Assembly: GCA_015680685.1 (NCBI GenBank)
Contig: MNCI01004678.1
Location: forward strand, 991,403-1,055,402
Source of the DNA: Gnetum montanum
Lineage: Eukaryota > Streptophyta > Gnetopsida > Gnetales > Gnetaceae
Reading direction: 5' to 3'
DNA length: 64,000 nt
This document shows positions 56,643-64,000 of the stretch, one piece after another. The notes beneath the pieces were generated by a model. It did not search any database, had not been told where the DNA came from, and saw only the letters and a program-made list of their open reading frames with translations. Made by a program: the position numbers and the translations under genes. Within the stretch, counting starts at the first letter, position 1. Each line of letters starts with the position of its first letter.

Positions 56643-57477
56643 TGATGAGTCGCGATATTGAGACTATGATATCAGATCCGCGATATCGGAGCTCGCCAAG
56701 TGATATAGGAGACCCAATATCAGAACTTGTCTCATTGCTTATAAATAAGAGACCAAGGCACTTGGTTTGACAATTAGTCTCTTAGTCCCTTACCTGAACT
56801 CTTGTAGTTTTTCCTTTCTAGAGTTAGAATTATTTTTGAGTGCCCGCAGTAGGAGTCATAAAGTGAACAAATCTTTATTCAAGCATTGTGTACCTAAGCA
56901 CACCTTGTGTCCAGAAATAAAGATGAACTTTGTGATAAACCTTGCAACATTCAGAGTAGCTTATTTATTGCATTTAATGTTATTTACAATTAGTTCATGC
57001 TTTCATTAGTTAATTGATGTTGTTTTTATAGAGTTATTAATCTTCAACAAGTAAGCACACTTAGTACGACCACTTCGAGCATACGTGGAACACTTGGTAA
57101 CCCAGTAACAACTAGCGTTTGGTAATCCCAATAGTGTTACACTAGTTTAGGATGTGTTTGGAAAGTGGGAACAGATGCTGGTGTTAGGACTAGCTAGAGC
57201 ATAGTTAATTAGTTAAATTAAATTAGTTACTCACTTATTTCATTTCTCCACTTTAAGCACTAGGAACATAAAACATAAAAAACCATAAAAATCACATACC
57301 TCAGGTTTACTTAACCATACAATCGTGTTGTACAAGTAAGATTAGGAAGATAACGATCACATAACCCATCCTTGTTCTATGAAGGCGCATAAGCACATAG
57401 TCCTTGAAGTTCGACCGGATCACGCATGAACACTCGTATTTGTATGGTTGGGCATAGGGGTACCTCGCCGCTCATCA
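56643..57477 (+). repeat. Element D 5' LTR, 835 bp
   Basis: Starts TGATGAGTCGCGATATTG and ends CGCCGCTCATCA. GATATC-type array at 56651-56725, TATAAATA at 56739, AATAAAGATG near 56915 as possible poly(A) signal. The U5 end matches the other family LTRs. Confidence 0.92.
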
Positions 57478-57478
57478 T

Positions 57479-57496
57479 TGACGTCATTGCTAGGGA
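57479..57496 (+). other. Element D primer binding site, tRNA-Asp type
   Basis: TGACGTCATTGCTAGGGA, one base after the LTR; 13 of 18 match TGGCGCCGTTGCCGGGGA and all five differences are transitions. Confidence 0.78.
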
Positions 57497-57614
57497 CTTA
57501 GTTGTTTATGTGTTGATTAGAACTTAGGAAATCTTTCCATCATTGGAATGAACCCTTAGGGTTAGTTATTTTACAATCATCAAAAGGAGAGTATTGCACA
57601 TTGAATAATCAATC

Positions 57615-59830
57615 ATGTCTCCTTCTTCTTATGAGAGTGCTTCACGACCTAGGTTTGACACCATGAACAATCAGAGGTGGAGTGTATAGGATAATTCACC
57701 AGTACCCAAATAGTTTTACTTGATATACATTCATCTTGATGAGTATATACCAGACTTTACCTTTATCCTTGACCAGGATGAACAACTATGTTGGCGGGAT
57801 TTAGAAGGTAACATAGTGTTACACCCTGATTGCTCAATCCCAAGCATGCTTCTTCATGCCCTCACACAAATTGGTATGCAGCACTTACAATTGGAGTACA
57901 TTGTGCATGAACAAGATTTGAGAGATTATTGACCCACGGAGGCACAACGTCAAAGGAACCTACAATAGGAGAGACATTACAAATCTATGAAGGGAAAGTG
58001 GTCTTAGGATGTCCTGTATGTCATAAGTGAAAACGAGGGTGGTGAACCTACCTTGGGAGGTTTTCCACATAATGATGTTCCTCTCATTGACTTTGGTCAA
58101 GGAGTTGTGTATTAGAATCTTCACTCAACTGTTCATAACCTAAGATCTGATACCAATGGACACAAAGGGCCTGAAAAAGGAACATGAACACATGACAATG
58201 ACGGATATTCCAATCGTAACTATGACCAAGGCTGCAACCACCAAAGAGAAAGTGACAAACACTGTCACGATGCCAGTCCTCCTTCCTCTTCAGCTTCATC
58301 ATCTCCTTCCCCCTCTCCTTCAGGATCCGAATGCAATCGCAAAGGGAAAGACCCTGAGGACAATGGTAAGCGAACAGAGATCATAGACAAAATAGTTGAG
58401 AAAGGGGATGAGGGTATTCCAGAGAAACACATCACAAAAGAAGGAAGAGTAGGGAATAGCATAGGAATCATAGACATCATAGCAAATACAGTCACAACGA
58501 ACCCCTACTTGCCACCTAAAGTATGTTAGATATAACAGAGGCCATTAGGATTCCAACAAGGCACCAAAAGAATAGTAGGATCAAAAGACTAAACATGAAC
58601 AACATCCCATGATTTGAAGGGGGATACAATGCTAATCCTCAAAATCATCTACAAGCATTTCATGATGCATGTGCCTTGCAAAATATAGAAAACAAGTGGC
58701 AAAAACTAAAGTTGTTTCCACAGACACTAATCAAGGAAGCGGAAAGCTGGTACCAGTCCTTAGAACTAGAATCCATTCTTTGATGGAGTACTATGTTGGT
58801 GTTGTTCAACAATAAGTATCAAATGTACTCCCGAGTGTCCAACCTACGTAAGCAAATTCAAGGATGGAAACAAGGAAGACATAAACCCTTGGATGTTGCC
58901 ATGGACCGATATTATGCATTATTACATCATTGCCCTGGCCATGGTTACTTGCAAAATGTATGCCCAAGGAAGGTTATCTAAGCTCAAAGTCCATCAAATA
59001 CAAAGATTATTGGAGCAAGTTATCAAAGAGGAAGGTGAGTTAAGAAAAAGAAAAAGTGCAAAGGAATACAACAAATATCCTTCCCTCTGAAAGAAGGAAG
59101 TTAGATTTTGTGAAGATGAAGAAGAGTCACCACTTGAAGAGATGTTGAATAGGAAGACTTTACCCATTCAAAAATTTGCATCACAAATATCAGCAAAGGT
59201 AGATCAGATGTGGAATTCCCTAGATGATAAATTTCAAACCATTCTAAAAATAGTAGAGGAGTCTAGAGAGCAGGGTAGTGACCAAGAAAAAAGGAAAAAG
59301 AAAGAAGCTGAATATGCATGTAACAAGGGTAAGGGCAAAGCTGCCGTCATTGAGAAGGTTGTGGATTCAAACATAGATAATGATGGTGGGTGTGAGATAT
59401 GCCAATATGACCATCCTAAAGAATTTTTCCCAATAGTCTCACATCTGCAAGAGTCTAGGGTGTATGCACTAAACCCACGATTAAATAGACGGCAAACACC
59501 TCGAAGGTCACCTTATCCTCAGGGTAATCCAAGGCAGTTCCACCAACCCTTGACATATTATCCAAGTGAAACTCCACCACAACCAAATGAACAATATCAA
59601 CAATGGCAACATCCACAATCATGGGGAATGCCATTACCACATCAATAATACCCTTATCGTCAACCTGACCCATACAGGTATTATGTTCAATAGCCGATCT
59701 CTCCACGTGACTCCACTAGTCATGTCGCTCCTTAGCCTCACTACTAGATCCATGAGTACAATAGAACCCCTTCTCCTAGGGGTGATGTTCCACAAATGAA
59801 CTATCCTTCTCATCTGACTACACTTCTTTC
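57615..59830 (+). pseudogene. gag of element D (decayed)
   Basis: ATG at 57615 (M-S-P-S-S). The N-terminal segment has Y-I-P-D-F-T-F-I-L-D and the core at 58610-58980 has H-L-Q-A-F-H-D-A-C, W-Q-K-L-K-L-F-P and N-K-Y-Q-M-Y-S-R-V. A longer open stretch (59142-59648) includes C-E-I-C-Q-Y-D-H-P-K-E-F-F-P, a zinc knuckle whose last Cys appears replaced by Phe. A Pro/Gln/Tyr-rich tail follows. Frameshifts separate the pieces. Confidence 0.85.
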
Positions 59831-60034
59831 ACCCTTAGCTCCATTACCACTTGCTCCAACTATGTAGGATGAGCTTCCTACCTAGCTGCAGCAACATAAT
59901 GCTACAAGGGCTATCAATCCTCAACCTGCTATTGGTTTAGACAACTAATAAAAAAAAGACCTTTCTTTAGAACCAACAGGTCAACCAAGTCCTTACAGCC
60001 ACAAGCAGCTAATTGTCTAAATTCCTCACCATCA

Positions 60035-63000
60035 TTGTTCGAACCTTTAGAGCTTCCTTCAAACCAAAGACTGTGCCCAACACATACTGTCATGCTAACC
60101 CACACCATTATTGATTGGATTAAAGCTAGCTATCTTCCTAGAAGATTCTATGGCTCTAGAATTCCTCTTATATATCTACAAATCACTAGGAATGAGCCTT
60201 GCAAAGCTCTTTTAGATTTAGGTTTTAGTGTTAACTTAATATCTCAAGAAATGTACAAAGCCTAGAACCTACCTCCACTAAAAAAGAGTAACATTCATTT
60301 AGAATTGGCTGACTAGTCCATCATTGTCCCATTAGGACTAGTGGAGGGCATTGTCACCATTTTTTGTGGGTGGTCGTATCTAGTTGATTTCCTAGTGATT
60401 CAAGTCAACAACTGTAAGGGGGACTTCTCAATCATAATGGGAAGAGCATGACTAAGCATGATTGATGCCCACCTAGAAATACACAATCTTTCCCTAGAAA
60501 TATCAAAAGAAAATATGTTTGGAAAGATTGCATACAGTGACATAGGGTGCAACTACATGTAGAAGTCCTAGTTTGTACAATGCTTAACACTACCTGCATG
60601 TAACAAGTGTGCACAAGTAATAGATCTACAAAGATGCCTGTATGTAGCAACCAGAAGACAGGAAGGCACCCAGTGGTTGATAATTGACCAAGAGAGTAAT
60701 TCAACTATATGCATGGAACCAACTGAGAGCTTGACTTGTGCCTACATCGATAGTATAAATATATTAAAGCAAGTCCATCGCCAACTTCCAAGTCCTGACA
60801 TTGAAAATATCAATTGGGGGAAGTTGAAAATCCCTAATGAGTTTAAGTAAGAGCCCCTTGAATTAAAACCATTACCCATCAGTATGTAATATACATTTCT
60901 CAAGAATGAAAAATTGGTAATTATCAATGCTAAGCACACTCCTCAACAAAAAGAAAAAACTACTAAAAATGGTAAAAAAATGGTCGAAAGCCTTTGCTTA
61001 GCCATATCCTGAATTAATTGGAATAGATCCTAGGATATGTCAACATAGAATTTACACTAGCCCCTCCATGAAGCCTCGACGGCAACCACAAAGATGACTA
61101 AATCCAAAGCTTAAGCAAGTGGTTAAAGAAGAAATTGAACAACTTCTAAAAGCTGGGTTTATCTACCCCATTGCTAATAGTGAATGGGTTAGCCCATTAG
61201 TCATTGTGCCTAAAAATGGAGGTAAATGGAGGGTGTGAATAGACTTTAGGCTACTGAACATGCCAACATTTAAGGACCATTTTCCATTGTCATTCATTGA
61301 CCAAGTCTTAGATACCATTGCAAAGCATTACTACTATAATTTTCTGGATGGTTATAGTGGATATAATAAAATTTAAATAACATCAGAAGACCAAGCCAAG
61401 ACTACATTCACAAGTCGTTGGGGGACATTTGCATATAAGCAAATGTCATTTGGCTTGTGCAATGCCCCAGCAACATTTCAACGTCTGGTTTGAAGTATAT
61501 TTCAGCAACAAATAGGGAATGGTGTGGAGGTCTTTATGGACGATTTCTCCACCTATGGAGTGGACTTTGAAAAAGCATTGGATCAATTAGAGCAAGTACT
61601 GAAATGATGTGTAGAAACCAACTTAAGGCTCAATTGGAAAAAAATCCATTTAATGGTCCAAAAAGGCATTGTGTTAAGGCAAAATATTTTACAAACAGGG
61701 ATAGAGGTAGATCTCGAAAAGATTAAAGTCATCCAAGAATCACTCATCAACCTAAAACTATAAAATATATCCAATCATTCCTTGGACATACTAGCTATTA
61801 TAGATGCTTCATCGAGAACTTTTCAAAGATTGTAAAACCATTGGTAGAATTAGCGAAGAAGGACGTACCCTTTGAATGGACCAGGGAATATGAGTTAGCT
61901 TTCCAAACCTTGAAACAGAAGCTCATAGAAACACCCATTCTACAAGCTTTTGACTGGTCCAGACCATTCCACATAATGACTCATGCATCCAACTTTACTT
62001 TAGGAGCTGTACCTACATAGTTAGATGACCAGAAATGACCCTATTACATTCACTATGCAGGTCAAAGTATTGCTGGTGTACAACTCAATTACACCACAAC
62101 AAAAAAAGAATTAATGGATGTGGTGTTTGCACTAGAAAAATTTAGGCACTATGTATTGGACTATAAAATATTCATACACATGGATCATAGTGCAATTCAG
62201 TTCCTAATGAATAAACCAGTGGTGATCCCTTGCATCATATGATGGCTCGTGATCTTACAAGAGTTCAATCTTATGATGATTGATCGTAAAGGCACCTAGA
62301 ATGTTGTCGTTGATCATTTATCTCAATTATGATGGGACAACAAAGAGGATGAATATCCAATTTCTGACCGCTTCCCTAATGAACTCCTCTTTGTAGGTGT
62401 AATAAATAATCAATTAGCCATAGATACAAATTGGTATAGTAGCATTCTTACCTATCTTCTCACACAAGAAACACCACAAAGGTTAGACATTAAAAAGAAA
62501 TAACAACTTCTTCACCGAGCCAAATATTTCATAGAAATCAACAGATAACTTTATAAGGTATGTTTTGATGGCTTGGTCTGCTGGTGTTTTCCTGATGTAG
62601 ATTAATTGTGAGTTCTCCAAGACACTCATGAGGGCCCTTGTAGGGGTCATTACACTGGGAGATGAACAACCATTACAATCTTGCTTGCAAGATATTATTG
62701 GCCTACATTGTTTCAGGACACTCATTATTTTGTCCAATCTTGTGAGCACTACCAACATGATGGGGGAATGACTGCTAGAATGGAGGGTCCACAATAATGG
62801 ATTCAACCCTTAGAACCCTTCGACATATGGGGAATTGATTTTATGGAGCCTATTACACTGATGTCTAATGAAAAAGCATACATCGTTATTGTTGTTGACT
62901 ATTTTACAAAATGGGTAGAAGTAGCCACTGTTACGGACTGTACATCATCTATCGCTGCATGATTTGTTCAACAAAAAATCATAAACAAGTTTGGCATGCC

Positions 63001-63720
63001 TCGTGCACTTATTTCTGACAATGGTACACATTTTACAGGTGCAACATTTTGGAAGTTGATGTAACACTTGGGAGTTGAGCATAAACTGACTACACCATAT
63101 CATCCTCAAGCAAATGGTTAAGCTAAAGTCACAATAGGGAGATCACAAAAATATTGACACAAACCATTAGCAAATATAGGCGAGATTGGAGCATCAAACT
63201 GAATGATGCTCTTTGGGCTTACCACTCCACATGGAAACTCCCTATAAGCTATTCTCCCTATGAGTTAGTGTATGGTAAACTTCCAATACTTCCTATCCAA
63301 GCTAAGCTCTGTACACTATCTACATCATGTGATCTTAACCTTGACCTTAGTCTAGCATAGAAACAATGATTAATGAACCTTAACTTGCTAGATGAGAACC
63401 AATTAGCTACCCTATCATCCAACAAATTGCACAAGGCCTTCAACAAGTAATGTGATGACCTAAGGATTAGAAAAGTCAAATACCAAATAAGAGATAAGGT
63501 TCTGTATTGGAATCCCACGCATGTACCACAATGAACAAAATTGCAAACACTATGGGAAAGACCTTATATCATTCATGAAACTTTCCCTTTAGGGGCCATG
63601 ATGATCTATAAACTTGAAAGCCTAGATAGGAAATTATTAGTCAACACCCAACAAACCAAACCTTTCCATGAGCCACCTCTATTAATGGACAACCTTGCTC
63701 ATTATTTTAGATCTCCTCCT
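60035..63720 (+). pseudogene. pol of element D: protease, RT, RNase H, integrase (decayed)
   Basis: Protease at 60180-60262 has A-L-L-D-L-G-F-S-V-N-L-I-S, the D-L-G-A-S-V-N type with Ala changed to Phe. RT at 61120-61640 has W-V-S-P-L-V-I-V-P-K, N-F-L-D-G-Y-S-G-Y-N and catalytic F-M-D-D-F (61532). RNase H at 61950-62300 has Y-T-T-T-K-K-E-L and H-M-D-H-S-A-I. The integrase zinc finger is near 62610-62760; the core has G-I-D-F-M-E-P-I (62832), D-Y-F-T-K-W-V-E and D-N-G-T-H-F-T-G (63019). The C-terminal domain runs to about 63720 with W-E-R-P-Y-I-I-H-E (GPY/F-like). In-frame stops and shifts; inactive. Closely matches E pol but keeps F-M-D-D. Confidence 0.88.
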
Positions 63721-64000
63721 TCCAACTTAGTCATGCGGGAGATGGCCACTAATGCTAATCATTCTAAAGCCCTCAGTTCCTTTGTCTTTTCTATTTTACA
63801 CATTTTTCATTTTTTCTTGTTTTTGTTTTACACCATCATTAACATTTTTACTATTCCTTTCTTTTTACATTTTTTTTGATCTACTCTCACTCATCATATA
63901 ATAAGTGCTCATGATGGTGGATTGTATTATAATAGTGTGGATTGCTAATGTTTGGCTTTTACCTTTGACTTTCAATGTTGATGCTAAGATATGGCTTCTT
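63721..64000 (+). other. Element D sequence downstream of pol
   Basis: The frame from pol continues to about 63880 in a Phe/Ile-rich stretch, then AT-rich DNA. It corresponds to the pol-end spacer of E. Nothing further can be assigned before the window ends. Confidence 0.5.

Larger units (their letters stand above)
56643..64000 (+). mobile_element. Element D: gypsy element with gag-pol, 3' end outside the window
   Basis: 5' LTR 56643-57477, PBS 57479, gag 57615-59830, pol 60035-63720. Same superfamily as E: collinear gag and pol, same PBS and LTR termini. It is inserted in the long repeat of H; the left flank is TCTTT (56638-56642). Whether it has the 3' coiled-coil ORF cannot be seen. Confidence 0.9.

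Overview
This is plant nuclear DNA. The single clearly intact gene is a CC-type (ROXY-class) glutaredoxin, a group confined to land plants. Almost everything else is old, mutation-ridden Ty3/gypsy, Ty1/copia and LINE retrotransposon sequence, inserted into each other. Coding remnants are broken mainly by stops that look like C-to-T/G-to-A decay (CAA/CAG to TAA/TAG, TGG to TGA/TAG), and CpG is depleted outside the glutaredoxin locus and a few LTR segments. Slow decay of large nested LTR elements around isolated genes suggests a gymnosperm, perhaps a conifer; that is an inference.

Layout. 1-2355: truncated gag part of an LTR element (A), with the edge of a reverse-oriented LTR at 1-23. 2356-5890: glutaredoxin gene (3409-3876) with a GC-richer upstream region dense in TGACG motifs, followed by non-coding DNA with small tandem duplications. 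5890-7126: 3' end of a LINE, minus strand. 8131-29972: a chromovirus-like gypsy pol (F), split by a solo LTR (8775-9918, TSD CTTAG) and by element C (10875-29364, TSD TTGAG). The left LTR of C is itself split by element B (11258-20458, TSD ATTAG/GTTAG). 29973-31466: probable solo LTR of another family. 32034-46133: element E, minus strand, a full gag-pol gypsy element with an extra 3' ORF; its right LTR is split by a solo LTR (44809-45756, TSD TTGAG). 48226-51065: copia element G. This is interrupted by gypsy derivative H (51066-56642, minus strand), which is in turn interrupted by gypsy element D (56643 to the window end).

B, D, E and the two TGATGAG-type solo LTRs belong to one superfamily. 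They share TGATGA...TCATCA LTR ends, a conserved U5 end and, where testable, a decayed tRNA-Asp-type primer binding site and a GTGGGGGTA polypurine tract. B has gag and no pol, so it was probably mobilised in trans by D/E-like elements.

The most interesting structure is in B and E. Both carry, between pol (or its position) and the 3' LTR, a decayed ORF of about 930-960 codons with a long coiled-coil core and conserved C-terminal motifs. In both, a promoter-like block (motif array plus TATA box) lies 440-540 bp upstream of that ORF and resembles the U3 promoter of the element's own LTR type. This suggests a gypsy lineage that drove a separate 3' gene from an internal copy of its promoter.
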